Shown here one piece after another: positions 47,929 through 57,689 of a stretch of DNA of 64,000 bases. The stretch comes from Shewanella colwelliana ATCC 39565 (GTDB taxonomy: Bacteria; Pseudomonadota; Gammaproteobacteria; Enterobacterales; Shewanellaceae): assembly GCF_000518705.1 (NCBI RefSeq), contig NZ_JAEC01000026.1:17139-81138 (forward strand). The letters are read 5' to 3'. The first letter of the stretch is position 1; every line of letters begins with the position of its first letter. The notes below the pieces were generated by a model. It was not told the origin of the DNA and made no database searches. It saw only the letters and a list, made by a program, of their open reading frames with translations. A program made the translations under genes and the position numbers.

Positions 47929-48694
47929 ACAGTTATCCAAAGCAGACGATGCTCCCCATCTGGTGGTGTTACCCGAATGCTGTTTACTATTTGGTGGCCA
48001 TGAAAGTCAGCAATTAGCCCATGCAGGCAGCGATCAATCAAGCGTGTTAAAGGGGGCATTGGCCAACTTAGCGCGCACTTATGGGGTCTACCTCGTGGCA
48101 GGGACTATTCCGATTTTGGCTGATGACGGCCGTGTTTACAGTCGCAGTTACTTGTTTGATGACCAAGGCGATACATTAGGTCATTATGATAAGCTGCACC
48201 TGTTTGATGTTGATGTCGCCGATGGTACAGGCCAATATCGAGAAAGTGATACCTTTTGCCCCGGTGAGCGTATCACAGTTATCGATACGCCTTTCGGACG
48301 TATCGGTATGTCGATATGTTATGATCTTCGCTTTCCTGAACTATTCAGAGCGATGCGAGCCGCAGGTGCCGAAATTATTGTGTTACCCGCGGCCTTTACT
48401 AAGGTAACCGGTGTCGCTCACTGGATGCCATTGTTGCAAGCAAGAGCGATAGAGAATCAGTGTTTTGTGTTAGCGGCTGCACAATGGGGCCAACATAACC
48501 AAGGCAGTCGCGAAACATGGGGGCATAGCTGCATTGTTGGCCCTTGGGGCGAGGTGATTGCTGAGAAAGCAGAACAAGTAGGGTGGGTGAGTGCTAAGGT
48601 TGATGCCAAAGCTGTTGAGGCGATTAGGGCAAAAATGCCTGTAGCGCAACATAATCGCTTTAGTCTGCCGCAGTTAATCGCTAAGTGCGATTGA
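47852..48694 (+). CDS. carbon-nitrogen hydrolase, deaminated-glutathione amidase type
   Basis: This 280-residue nitrilase-superfamily enzyme probably hydrolyses deaminated glutathione, a metabolite-repair task done by the Nit1/YbeM group. The catalytic triad is in LPECCLLFG (Glu), YDKLHLFDVDV (Lys) and ICYDLRFPELF (Cys). The stretch RESDTFCPGERI after the Lys is typical of Nit1-like proteins. ATG 47852 is preceded by AAAGGAG at good spacing; a longer frame to 47780 lies wholly inside yhdP. It sits between yhdP and tldD, an arrangement common in gammaproteobacteria. Confidence 0.9.
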   Translation: MQVSLLQCQSSRDVSQNLSFISEQLKQLSKADDAPHLVVLPECCLLFGGHESQQLAHAGSDQSSVLKGALANLARTYGVYLVAGTIPILADDGRVYSRSYLFDDQGDTLGHYDKLHLFDVDVADGTGQYRESDTFCPGERITVIDTPFGRIGMSICYDLRFPELFRAMRAAGAEIIVLPAAFTKVTGVAHWMPLLQARAIENQCFVLAAAQWGQHNQGSRETWGHSCIVGPWGEVIAEKAEQVGWVSAKVDAKAVEAIRAKMPVAQHNRFSLPQLIAKCD

Positions 48695-48750
48695 GCGTCA
48701 GCAATAAATAATAAAATCACTCGATAATACGAGCCAAAGAGAGAGTTTTA

Positions 48751-50199
48751 ATGCCATTTTTAACGCAAGTCGAGCACAGCTTATTACAGGACGGTTTGTC
48801 ATTGGATCAGCTGCAAGGTTACCTAAACAGTATCCATCAGCACCAGGTCGAATTTTCAGATCTCTATTTTCAAGGCAGTCGTCATGAATCCTGGGTGCTG
48901 GAAGATGGCATCGTTAAAGAGGGCAGCTTTCATATTGAACGTGGTGTCGGTGTTAGGGCGATATCCGGTGAGAAAACGGGTTTTGCCTACGCTGATGAGA
49001 TAACGCCAGCGGCTTTAAGCGCCGCGGTAGAAGCGGCACGTGGAATTTCTGCTGTGGGCAGCAGCGCAAGCGTGCAAGCCTGGAAAACGCAAAAAATTAA
49101 TCCGCTTTATCAAAGTGCCGACCCCATTGCGGCGATGGAAGAGGTGAAAAAGATTGAGCTGCTTAAGCAAGCTGATGCCTATATCCGCAGTTTAGACAGC
49201 CGCATTATTCAAGTTGTGATTAGTCTATCTGGCGTACACGAGGAGATTTTAGTGGCAGCTAGTGACGGCACTTTAGCTGCCGATATCCGCCCTTTAGTGC
49301 GGTTTAACTGTAGCGTGATTTTGGAGCAAGCGGGTAAACGTGAGCGCGGCGCCAGTGGTGGCGGTGGTCGTCATGACTATCAAGCTTTCTTTGAGACGGA
49401 TGATGCAGGCTTACCTATGTGCTTTGACTTTGCCCGTGAAGCGGTGCGTCAGGCATCGGTCAATCTGACCGCTATTGATGCCCCAGCAGGTGAAATGCCA
49501 GTGGTACTCGGTGCTGGCTGGCCGGGTGTATTGCTGCATGAGGCTGTAGGTCATGGACTGGAAGGCGACTTTAACCGTAAGGGCAGTAGCGCGTTCAGTG
49601 GCCTAGTGGGTCAGCAAGTGGCGTCGAGCTTAGTCACAGTGGTTGATGATGGCACTATTGCCAATCGCCGTGGTTCGTTGAGTATTGATGATGAAGGCGT
49701 TGCGACCCAAAAAACTGTCTTGATTGAAAACGGCATTCTTAAGGGCTACATGCAAGACAAGCTTAATGCTGGCTTGATGGGCACACATTCTACCGGTAAT
49801 GGCCGCCGCGAATCATACGCACATCTGCCGATGCCGCGTATGACCAACACTTATATGGAAGCTGGCGAATCGACGCCTGCAGAGATTATTAAGTCAGTCG
49901 AGAAAGGGATCTACGCGCCTAACTTTGGTGGTGGACAGGTTGATATCACATCGGGTAAGTTTGTATTCTCAGCGTCAGAGGCCTACCTAATTGAAAAAGG
50001 TGAAGTTACCCAAGCAATCAAAGGGGCGACTTTGATTGGTAATGGGCCTGAGGCCATGGGCCAAATTTCTATGGTTGGTAACGATTTGGCATTAGATAAG
50101 GGTGTCGGTGTCTGTGGTAAAGATGGCCAAAGTGTCCCTGTTGGTGTTGGGCAGCCTAGCTTGAAGTTGGACAGGTTAACTGTGGGTGGTACGGCTTAA
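48751..50199 (+). CDS. tldD: metalloprotease subunit TldD
   Basis: TldD is the catalytic subunit of the TldD/TldE (PmbA) protease, which degrades unfolded peptides and matures microcins in some hosts and acts on CcdA. The 482 residues include the zinc motif HExxxH in [19 protein letters not shown]. The C-terminal [21 protein letters not shown] and [13 protein letters not shown] blocks also match. ATG 48751 has AAAGAGAGAG upstream. Its partner pmbA lies 8.2 kb further on, not adjacent. Confidence 0.97.
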   Translation: MPFLTQVEHSLLQDGLSLDQLQGYLNSIHQHQVEFSDLYFQGSRHESWVLEDGIVKEGSFHIERGVGVRAISGEKTGFAYADEITPAALSAAVEAARGISAVGSSASVQAWKTQKINPLYQSADPIAAMEEVKKIELLKQADAYIRSLDSRIIQVVISLSGVHEEILVAASDGTLAADIRPLVRFNCSVILEQAGKRERGASGGGGRHDYQAFFETDDAGLPMCFDFAREAVRQASVNLTAIDAPAGEMPVVLGAGWPGVLLHEAVGHGLEGDFNRKGSSAFSGLVGQQVASSLVTVVDDGTIANRRGSLSIDDEGVATQKTVLIENGILKGYMQDKLNAGLMGTHSTGNGRRESYAHLPMPRMTNTYMEAGESTPAEIIKSVEKGIYAPNFGGGQVDITSGKFVFSASEAYLIEKGEVTQAIKGATLIGNGPEAMGQISMVGNDLALDKGVGVCGKDGQSVPVGVGQPSLKLDRLTVGGTA

Positions 50200-50366
50200 C
50201 TTGATAAAGGATTAACTTTGTCAGGTACTTAGCATCTAGATCTCTGTGGTGATGATAGTGTTCATTGCAGCGATCTAACCCCCACAATTGAAGGCCCAAC
50301 TTCTCATCTCCACTAATGGGTGTTAACATTCGCCAAGGAAGTAGAGCATTCGCTCTAGAGGTGTTA
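50200..50366 (+). promoter_or_regulatory. gap upstream of the efflux operon
   Basis: No gene is seen. A small inverted repeat TAGAGC-ATTC-GCTCTA (50342-50357) lies just before the AGAGG ribosome-binding site of the TolC-like gene and could hide or expose it. I see no divergent regulator gene and no clear promoter. Confidence 0.35.
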
Positions 50367-51758
50367 ATGAAATATTTACAAATCATTTTGCTATCGCTAT
50401 TAGCGGTAAACATCAGCACAGCAGAAGCAAAAGAGATTGCTTTTAGCGATGCATGGCAACAGCTACTTAACGTTAGCGATAAGCTGCAAGCGAGTATGCA
50501 AGAGGTCAATCGTGCGCAGGCAGAAAAGCAGGCTGGAGACGATCTAAACCTACCTTCTATTTCAATTAATGGCAGTTATACGCGGTTAGAGAAACCGATT
50601 GAGCTGGACCTGCGCGATCTTAATCCGCTGGCAAGTCTGGACCCCGCAACTTTACCTCCCGCACTCGGTGGTGCCATTGGGGCGATTCCGGGTTCGCTGT
50701 TTGTAACGCCTTTTACTGAACAAGATATTTTTCGCTCTAGTTTACAGGCGATGTGGCCTATCTATACCGGCGGCCGTATCACCGCTGCACAAGGGATCCA
50801 TGAAGCGCACGTGGCAGAAAAGGAGCAGCAACATCAACTGTCGACGCGAGATCTGTTTGTCCAACTCGTTGACCGCTACTATGCGGTAGCCGTCAGCGAT
50901 GCACTAATGAACACCCGAGGTCAGTTGGTTGAAGCGCTCAAAGAACACGCTCAGCATGCGATGAAACTTGAAGAGCAAGGACAGATCGCTAAGGTTGAAC
51001 GACTCAATGCGCAGGTGGCGTTAGAGAATGCCAAGGTTGATTATGCCAGTGCTCGCCGTCAATTGGAGATGAGTAAAATTGCGCTAGCACGCATGCTGCA
51101 CGAGTCAGACATTAATACCGCTTCGCCTCTGTTTATTGTCAACAGTACACCATCTCTTGGTCAGCTTAATCAGCTTACCTTGTCGCATCATCCGGCACTT
51201 AAGTTACTCGAAGCCAAAGAGCACCAAGCTCAAGGGCTGATAGATGTCGAAAAGGGCAGCTATTACCCGACAGTTTTCCTCTACGGTAATTACACCTTGT
51301 ATGAGGATGATAGCCTGTTTGCGAAGGTTGAACCTGATTGGATGGTGGGGGTAGGGGTTAAGATCCCGCTGCTGAGCCGCGATGGTCGCAGTGGTAAAGT
51401 TGAAGCGGCTAAAAGCGCGCTACTGCAAGCCCGCTATACCAAGGCGCAAACCCAACAAGATTTAAGTTTGCTATTAGATCAAAGCTATCGCCAACTTCTG
51501 CAGGCGCAGGAGGAGGCTGGGTCACTTAATTTATCGCTCGACTTGGCAATAGAGAATAAGCGTTTGCGCGATTTAGCCTTTAGCCAAGGGTTGTCAACCT
51601 CGATAGAAAAAGTCGATGCCGAACTCAAACTCAGCGCCGTTAAAACCCAGCAGTTAGCAGCGCAATATCGTTATGTTCAGGCTTATGCCAGATTGATGGC
51701 CGTGAGTGGTCAGTTAGATGAATTTATCGGTCGTTCACGCGGCGTCCAGGAGAGATAA
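50367..51758 (+). CDS. TolC-family outer-membrane efflux protein
   Basis: This 463-residue protein has a signal peptide (MKYLQIILLSLLAVNISTAEA). The TolC repeat pattern is two helical halves of about 190 residues, with strand segments such as FRSSLQAMWPIYTGGRITAA in the first half and PDWMVGVGVKIPLLSRDGRSG in the second. It would form the outer-membrane channel of the efflux system encoded next. Start ATG 50367 has AGAGG seven bases upstream; the frame could run back to 50316 but without a ribosome-binding site. The HlyD-like gene follows after one base. Confidence 0.9.
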   Translation: MKYLQIILLSLLAVNISTAEAKEIAFSDAWQQLLNVSDKLQASMQEVNRAQAEKQAGDDLNLPSISINGSYTRLEKPIELDLRDLNPLASLDPATLPPALGGAIGAIPGSLFVTPFTEQDIFRSSLQAMWPIYTGGRITAAQGIHEAHVAEKEQQHQLSTRDLFVQLVDRYYAVAVSDALMNTRGQLVEALKEHAQHAMKLEEQGQIAKVERLNAQVALENAKVDYASARRQLEMSKIALARMLHESDINTASPLFIVNSTPSLGQLNQLTLSHHPALKLLEAKEHQAQGLIDVEKGSYYPTVFLYGNYTLYEDDSLFAKVEPDWMVGVGVKIPLLSRDGRSGKVEAAKSALLQARYTKAQTQQDLSLLLDQSYRQLLQAQEEAGSLNLSLDLAIENKRLRDLAFSQGLSTSIEKVDAELKLSAVKTQQLAAQYRYVQAYARLMAVSGQLDEFIGRSRGVQER

Positions 51759-51759
51759 G

Positions 51760-52731
51760 ATGCGCACCAATAGAGTGTTAGCCATTGTGGCATTGATTGC
51801 GCTAGTGGCATTGCTAGCATACGGATTAAAGTTAGCCCACACCCCTAAGCCTGATAGGCTGCAAGGACAAATTGAAGCAAGGGAATATAATATCTCTTCA
51901 AAAGTGCCGGGCAGAGTAGAGCAAGTGCTCGTTCGTCGTGGTGACAGCGTAGAAGCAGGTGATCTATTGTTTGCTATCGATAGCCCCGAACTGAATGCCA
52001 AGTTGATGCAGGCCCAAGGTGGGCGCGATGCGGCTAAAGCTATGCAACAAGAGGCTGATAATGGTGCGCGCAAACAACAAGTGACAGCGTCAAAGGAGCA
52101 ATGGCTTAAAGCTAAAGCCGCCGCTACGTTGGCTGAAACCACCTATAATCGTGTCGAAGCGCTGTTTGTCGAGGGCGTGCTAGCGCGCCAAAAGCGTGAT
52201 GAAGCCTTTACCCAGTGGCAAGCGGCTAAATATACCGAGCAAGCAGCGCTTGCCATGTACCAGATGGCCGATGAAGGTGCTCGTGTCGAGACGAAAGCGG
52301 CCGCAGCCGGTAATGCGCGCATGGCTGAAGGGGCCGTGAATGAGGTCAGTGCTATTCTGGCCGACAGTCAAATGCGTTCGCCCAAATCGGGTGAAGTCAG
52401 TGAAGTCTTGCTGCAAAGTGGTGAGTTGGCCCCAAGTGGCTTCCCAGTCGTTAGCATTATCGATATGCAAGATGCTTGGGCTATTTTTCAGGTCAGAGAA
52501 GATCAGTTAAAGGCGTTTAAAGTGGGAGACACCGTCGAGGTTGAGATCCCTGCGCTGGGAGAAACCCATGGGTTTACCATTGCACATATTAGCGTGATGG
52601 GAAATTTCGCCACCTGGCGCTCCACCGAAAGTGGTCATGACTTTGATATGCGTACCTTTGAGATGGAGCTACGACCTACAGCGCCTATTGCAGATCTGCG
52701 AGTTGGCATGACGACCCTTTTGGTACGTTAA
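51760..52731 (+). CDS. HlyD-family periplasmic adaptor
   Basis: This 323-residue membrane-fusion protein has an N-terminal helix (~residues 5-25, VLAIVALIALVALLAYGLKL) and a biotinyl-lipoyl-like segment (GQIEAREYNISSKVPGRVEQ, then VRRGDSVEAGDLLFAIDS). A coiled-coil hairpin rich in Ala/Gln/Lys (~80-190) and a second lipoyl half (MRSPKSGEVSEVLLQSGELA) follow. It resembles the YhiI/YbhG type that pairs with ABC-2 permeases. Start ATG 51760 has AGGAGAG upstream. It should bridge the permeases and the TolC-like channel. Confidence 0.9.
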   Translation: MRTNRVLAIVALIALVALLAYGLKLAHTPKPDRLQGQIEAREYNISSKVPGRVEQVLVRRGDSVEAGDLLFAIDSPELNAKLMQAQGGRDAAKAMQQEADNGARKQQVTASKEQWLKAKAAATLAETTYNRVEALFVEGVLARQKRDEAFTQWQAAKYTEQAALAMYQMADEGARVETKAAAAGNARMAEGAVNEVSAILADSQMRSPKSGEVSEVLLQSGELAPSGFPVVSIIDMQDAWAIFQVREDQLKAFKVGDTVEVEIPALGETHGFTIAHISVMGNFATWRSTESGHDFDMRTFEMELRPTAPIADLRVGMTTLLVR

Positions 52732-52743
52732 CCATTGGCTTCC

Positions 52744-53910
52744 ATGAAGCAATTAATCAAACGCGAGCTGCATGCACTGTGGCATGACCCATGGCAGCTT
52801 GCTTTGGTGAGCTATATTCCTTTGGTGGGCATTTTTGGTCTGTGGTGGCTCTTTAGTGCGGGCTTGCCACGCCAGCTGCCAGTTGCGATTGTGGACCAAG
52901 ACCAGAGTCAAATTAGCCGGATGTTGGTGCGCCAACTCACAGCGAGTTCGGTGATCACCCCGATCCACTACCAAGATATCAATAGTGCCAAGGCGTCCAT
53001 GGAAAAGGCGGAAACTTACGCCATGGTGGTGTTGCCGTTTCAACTTAATCGTGACCTACTGACCGGTCACCAGCCTAGTATCGATATTCGCTATAACAGC
53101 CAATATTTGCTGGTGGGCAAGTTATTGTCTAGTCAAATTCAGTTGAGTTTAGCCGATGGATTAAAAAGCAAGGCGTTGATCAAACAGTTGGCTGCGGGCG
53201 TGCCCATGGCGCAAGCTGAGGTGAACCTTAATCTGGTTAAAACCCAGATTAGCGCGCTATACAATGCCAACAGTAACTATGTTGTGTTTTTACTTCCGCC
53301 CGTGCTGATTGCACTCGGTCAGCTGCTTGCCATGTTAGTGTTTGCTAACTCACTTAATCGTGAATTAAGATTGAACACCCTACAAGAGTGGTTTGCTTTA
53401 GGTACACGCCGAGTATTATGGGCCAAAATACTGGTTTATACCCCGCTTATTGTGCTGCAAGGGCGACTGATTTTAACCTTGCTCTATCAGTATTTAGGTT
53501 TGCCATTAGCAGGTGAGTTTGGCCAACTGCTGCTGGCACAAATTGTGATGCTATTGGCGGTATGGCTGTTGGTCTTAACTATCTTTTTCTTGCTACAAGA
53601 CAGCGCCAGAGTCGTCAGTTTTTGTACTGCGCTTTTTGCGCCAGCCTTTCCATTTATGGGGATCACTTTTCCAACGCAAGATATGCCGCAGCTGGCTCAG
53701 TGGTGGCGGCTATTAATGCCTTCTAGTCATTATATTGATACTCATGTTGGCGTGGTCAGTTATGGGCAGAGCTTTGCGACCTTTACTCAACAAGTGGTGA
53801 GCTATTGGGCTTATCTATTATTGATCCCTGTTATTGTATTTTTGGCGCGTAGAGTGAAACGAATGACAAACTCTATTACGGTGCAACCCAGCGGTAGTGA
53901 GGCGAGCTAG
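52744..53910 (+). CDS. ABC-2 type transport permease (first of two)
   Basis: This 388-residue membrane protein follows the YhhJ/YbhS pattern: an N-terminal helix (~22-42), a large periplasmic loop (PVAIVDQDQSQISRMLVRQL and onward), and five helices in the C-terminal half (from FLLPPVLIALGQLLAMLVF). The sequence MPSSHYIDTHVG near residue 325 is typical. The start is ATG 52744; a TTG three codons earlier is possible. No ATP-binding gene accompanies it in this window. It is 12 bases after the adaptor gene. Confidence 0.87.
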   Translation: MKQLIKRELHALWHDPWQLALVSYIPLVGIFGLWWLFSAGLPRQLPVAIVDQDQSQISRMLVRQLTASSVITPIHYQDINSAKASMEKAETYAMVVLPFQLNRDLLTGHQPSIDIRYNSQYLLVGKLLSSQIQLSLADGLKSKALIKQLAAGVPMAQAEVNLNLVKTQISALYNANSNYVVFLLPPVLIALGQLLAMLVFANSLNRELRLNTLQEWFALGTRRVLWAKILVYTPLIVLQGRLILTLLYQYLGLPLAGEFGQLLLAQIVMLLAVWLLVLTIFFLLQDSARVVSFCTALFAPAFPFMGITFPTQDMPQLAQWWRLLMPSSHYIDTHVGVVSYGQSFATFTQQVVSYWAYLLLIPVIVFLARRVKRMTNSITVQPSGSEAS

Positions 53911-53911
53911 T

Positions 53912-55045
53912 ATGAGTTTTTGGTCGTTAATGATGGCAGATCTCAAATCGATCGTGACCGACAAAGCGATTGCGATAACGCTGTTTGGTGGTGTGCTATT
54001 TTATTCAGTGCTCTATCCATTACCCTATCTCAATGAGGTTCCCACTAAGCAGCAAATTGTGGTGATTGACGGCGATCATACAAGCTTAAGTCGGCAGCTC
54101 ATTCGCCATGCTGACGCAAGCCCTAAGCTTGATGTTGTAGGTCAGCTGACAACGATAGATCAGGCGCAGCAGTGGGTGGCATCGGGGAAAGCGCATGGCT
54201 TTATGGTGATCCCAGAGAACTTTAGGCGTGATTTGATCCGTCAAAAAGGGGTGACCTTAGCCTATGGGGGGGATGCCAACTATTTTCTGATCTATTCGGC
54301 TGTAGTCGAAGGACTCATGTCTGTAGGGATCGATGCCGGGAAATATGTGCAATTTAATGGGCTGCTTGCCAGGGGAAGTTCTGCCAAACAGGTTAAGCAT
54401 GATTTAGACCCTATTAAGCTTAACAGTGTGCCAGCCTTCAACCCCAGCTTAGGTTATACCCCTTATGTGGTGCCTGGAGTATTGCTGTTGGTACTGCATC
54501 AAACCTTATTAATTGGTGCAGGCATTTTAGGTGCTGGGCAGTGGGGGAGAGCTGGCTATTGGCAGCAAGCATCGCCGCTAGAACTGATCTTGGCCCGGGT
54601 GACGGTATTTGCACTCATCTACAGCTTTTTCACCTGTTTTTATGTGGGGTTTTGTAACTATTGGTATGGGGTCAGTGTGCAGGCTGAACTCGCTCAGGTT
54701 TTGCTGTTTTTAGTGCCGTTTATTCTCTGTACGGCTGTCGCCGGCGTGGCGTTTAGTTGTTTGTTTACCCGTCGGGATCTGCCCACTCAAGTATTACTGC
54801 TGATCTCTATGCCTATTCTATTTGTGTCTGGATTTATTTGGCCGCTTGAGTTGATTCCATCGCCGCTAGTATGGCTTGGGCAGATTGTTCCCGCAGTGTC
54901 GACGATTCAGGGCATGTTACAGCTTAATCAGATGGGCGCGAGTTGGCCTAGTGTGGTGCATTTTTGGTGGCAACTTTGGGGCCTAGCATTGGTTTATTTT
55001 ATGCTAGCCTTTATTGGTGTCCGCTATCGATTAAAAGCGCAGTAG
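53912..55045 (+). CDS. ABC-2 type transport permease (second of two)
   Basis: This 377-residue paralogue of the previous gene has the same layout: N-terminal helix (~23-43), periplasmic loop (QQIVVIDGDHTSLSRQLIRH), then helices starting YTPYVVPGVLLLVLHQTLLIG. The motif SGFIWPLELIPSPLVWLGQIVPAVS lies near the end. Start ATG 53912 with GTGAGGCGAG upstream, one base after the previous stop. It is the last gene of the efflux unit, closed by a strong terminator. Confidence 0.87.
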   Translation: MSFWSLMMADLKSIVTDKAIAITLFGGVLFYSVLYPLPYLNEVPTKQQIVVIDGDHTSLSRQLIRHADASPKLDVVGQLTTIDQAQQWVASGKAHGFMVIPENFRRDLIRQKGVTLAYGGDANYFLIYSAVVEGLMSVGIDAGKYVQFNGLLARGSSAKQVKHDLDPIKLNSVPAFNPSLGYTPYVVPGVLLLVLHQTLLIGAGILGAGQWGRAGYWQQASPLELILARVTVFALIYSFFTCFYVGFCNYWYGVSVQAELAQVLLFLVPFILCTAVAGVAFSCLFTRRDLPTQVLLLISMPILFVSGFIWPLELIPSPLVWLGQIVPAVSTIQGMLQLNQMGASWPSVVHFWWQLWGLALVYFMLAFIGVRYRLKAQ

Positions 55046-55050
55046 ATAAC

Positions 55051-55078
55051 AAAAAGCCCGCAGTTAAGCGGGCTTTTT
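55051..55078 (+). terminator. bidirectional terminator after the efflux operon
   Basis: AAAAAGCCCGC-AGTTAA-GCGGGCTTTTT is symmetric and also serves the convergent Ig-domain lipoprotein gene. Confidence 0.92.
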
Positions 55079-55099
55079 AATGGCAGGCGAATGTGTAAC

Positions 55100-57625
55100 T
55101 TAGGTACCTGTTAGCTCAACATTGATGCTGACTTCAGTCTTGATCCCCTTAGGGGTGACCAACTCAATGCTCACGCTGCTGGTTTTTGACGACTCGCCAA
55201 CACTTGTGGGGTCAATATCATTGGTGACATTAAAGCTTGTTGATGTACCGCCGTCACTGTTTAGATTCGGCACAGTATAAGGCCTATAGCTAAGTGTGCC
55301 TTCACTGGCCGTGATGTTAAGGTTTGAACCTGCTGGCAGAACCTGCTTGGCGCTATCAAATAGGGTGATGGCGAAGCTAGCACTTGCTCCTGCTGGGAGT
55401 GCACTAATCGGATTACTGATCCCTTGGCGTGTATCAAGAATCAGATTGCCATCCTGGCTGATAATAAAGTCTGCGGTTGAGCCCGACATTGTCATTACCA
55501 ATGCTTTGCGGATATAGGTTTTGTTGGCCTGCTCCTTACCGCATAAACTGCCTTCACACTGTGGACCATTGAACAAGGTATCGCGTGCACCATAGGTGGT
55601 TTCTCCCTTGGTATTGAAGAATTTTTCCCCTTGGTCGTGGACAAAGTTTTCATTATCGTCACGGAAGGCATCAGGCAGATCACTAAAGCCACTAGGCATA
55701 TAGTTTTCCCTATCCATACCGTTACCACTACAAGCGATTTCAGTGGCCCCTAATAAACAAGCATTAACGGCTGCTCCATCATCGAAGACATTGTTGCCAT
55801 TGGTATCGAAGAAGGTCTCATGGCCTAAGGCATAAGCCAATACCGTAATGCGATGGTCGCTGACTCTAGGGCTCGCTGATGTCCAAGTGACAGCGCAACT
55901 GCCATTAGTCGTTAAGCAACTTGAGCCAATTTGCCCACCTTCGCTGGTAAAGTTGATGGTCGTGTCATCGGGAGCGGGGTTGCCGAAACTGTCAGAAGCA
56001 TAGGCGGTAATTGTGACCGTTTCACCATTGTGATCGCCCGCTTCTGGGTTAGCCATTGAAGTGCTCAGAGAGAAGCCCAGTTGCTGGGGAAGGCCCGTGT
56101 TAACGGTTAATTGCTCTGACTGGCTGGTAATGGTTTCATTGGTGTCAGCATCGGTGGCCGACGCAACAACGCGCACTGGTGTCGGCACGGTTCCCGAAAG
56201 CACACGAATACTGGCAAGCCCCTGAGAATTAGTCAGGCTCTGGGCCGTTGCTTGGCCATTTGAGAAGCTTAGTCCGCCGACGACCGTATCTAAATCAAAT
56301 TTGACGGTCTGTTGGCTGGTTGGCTGTCCATTAGCACTGGTGACTTTGAATGTGACCAATGACGATTCGCTACTGCCTGTGCCGCCTGCCCCCTTGATGC
56401 GGATGTTTGCTGGTTCGGCAGAGATAAAGCTTAGGCTAGCTAGTGTTTGCCTGGCCAACGTAAACGGTAGATTTGCACTGAGCGTTTGGTTACCCGCCAG
56501 CACTGAGGCAACGATAATATCATCGCGCTCACTGTTACCGCTGCAACTTGAGTCCTGGAACGTTGATGTGGCGCTGCCTGACAATGTAGTCACCGGCGAG
56601 TCTAAGCTGGCATTGTTGCTGCTAACACAGTCAGAGCTAAAGCTTACCGCCGTTGGGGTTTGTACGCGGGTGATGCTGCCGTCATCGGCTTGATTGACTA
56701 TGGTTGCTGTGACACCGAAACTGCCGCCTGCGCTGATCACATATTGACCGTCAGTTGGCGTTAATGTGGTGGCAAGCGTGCCTTCGACAAAGCTACCACT
56801 GGCATCAAAATGGCCCAACTTTAGTGTGCCGTCCCCGCCAATGGCATCTGCTGGAAGTACTTCGTACAGGCTATTGTTTTGGTAGGTAACACCTTTATAG
56901 GTGATGCTTGTGTTGAGGCTTGCAGCGCCTAAATCTGTGCTGCTAGGGGTATAACTCACCTGAGCGATACCACTTGATTTAGTCAGTGCTGAATTGGGCG
57001 TTAAGGTGGCGCCGCCCGCCGTAAAGGTAACGATTTGCTGTGGGATACCTAGGTTGGCATTATCGACGAATTGTGCTTGAAGTTGCACTGTTTCGCCGAC
57101 TTTTAACTGTGTGACGACAGACCCTGTTTTCAATATGCTGGCGTTGAGTTTTGGTGCCGCTTCACCAGGTGTGGTGCCGTCACTGATAAACTCATAGTTT
57201 TTGGTGCTGCTAAGGGGGTCTTGCTCGCCAGTGCTTGGTGTTAATGTGGCGGTAACAATACCTGCGCCAATGGTCGCAGCACTGTTACTGAGGATAACTT
57301 CGGCAAGACCATTACTTTGGGTTAGCTTAGTCGTTGGGGCTATTTCGCCATATGTGGCGCTGAAACTGACTAACTCACCACTGCTGTTGCTGCCACCTTG
57401 TGTGACATGGGCAACGACGCAGATACTACTGCTAGTAGCAAAACTCAATTCGTTTGTCGGTTCACTGCATTGGCCATTTTCAACAGTCTTATAGCTTAGT
57501 GATAAAGCAAAATCGCCTTGGTTACCGGCAGTGTCGGTACCCTCTGCCGCGCCGTTACAAGCACTTAGCGTCAAAGCGAAAACAAGGGTAAGACCGAAAT
57601 TTAAACAGTTTTTTATTAGTCGCAT
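55100..57625 (-). CDS. large Ig-like-domain (Big_1-type) lipoprotein
   Basis: This 841-residue protein has a lipoprotein signal with lipobox LSAC (Cys23) and a chain of bacterial Ig-like repeats of invasin type (patterns such as VSFSATYGEIAPTTKLTQ.GLAEV, VTFTAGGATLTPNSALTKSSG and INFTSEGGQIGSSCLTTNGS). Between the last repeats is a segment with two Ca-binding-like loops, DTNGNNVFDDG and DDNENFVHDQGE, plus several Cys pairs. It is probably a surface or periplasmic structural/adhesion protein; no enzyme motif is seen. The start at 57625 is chosen because ATG there follows AAGGA and gives a normal lipoprotein signal; the open frame extends 42 codons further without one. It follows darP on the same strand. 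Confidence 0.82.
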   Translation of the reverse strand: MRLIKNCLNFGLTLVFALTLSACNGAAEGTDTAGNQGDFALSLSYKTVENGQCSEPTNELSFATSSSICVVAHVTQGGSNSSGELVSFSATYGEIAPTTKLTQSNGLAEVILSNSAATIGAGIVTATLTPSTGEQDPLSSTKNYEFISDGTTPGEAAPKLNASILKTGSVVTQLKVGETVQLQAQFVDNANLGIPQQIVTFTAGGATLTPNSALTKSSGIAQVSYTPSSTDLGAASLNTSITYKGVTYQNNSLYEVLPADAIGGDGTLKLGHFDASGSFVEGTLATTLTPTDGQYVISAGGSFGVTATIVNQADDGSITRVQTPTAVSFSSDCVSSNNASLDSPVTTLSGSATSTFQDSSCSGNSERDDIIVASVLAGNQTLSANLPFTLARQTLASLSFISAEPANIRIKGAGGTGSSESSLVTFKVTSANGQPTSQQTVKFDLDTVVGGLSFSNGQATAQSLTNSQGLASIRVLSGTVPTPVRVVASATDADTNETITSQSEQLTVNTGLPQQLGFSLSTSMANPEAGDHNGETVTITAYASDSFGNPAPDDTTINFTSEGGQIGSSCLTTNGSCAVTWTSASPRVSDHRITVLAYALGHETFFDTNGNNVFDDGAAVNACLLGATEIACSGNGMDRENYMPSGFSDLPDAFRDDNENFVHDQGEKFFNTKGETTYGARDTLFNGPQCEGSLCGKEQANKTYIRKALVMTMSGSTADFIISQDGNLILDTRQGISNPISALPAGASASFAITLFDSAKQVLPAGSNLNITASEGTLSYRPYTVPNLNSDGGTSTSFNVTNDIDPTSVGESSKTSSVSIELVTPKGIKTEVSINVELTGT

Positions 57626-57689
57626 AAGCAACATCCTTGTGAAACGAAATAATAGACTTGTGGACAGGGTGTAATAAAAAGCCGAGTGG

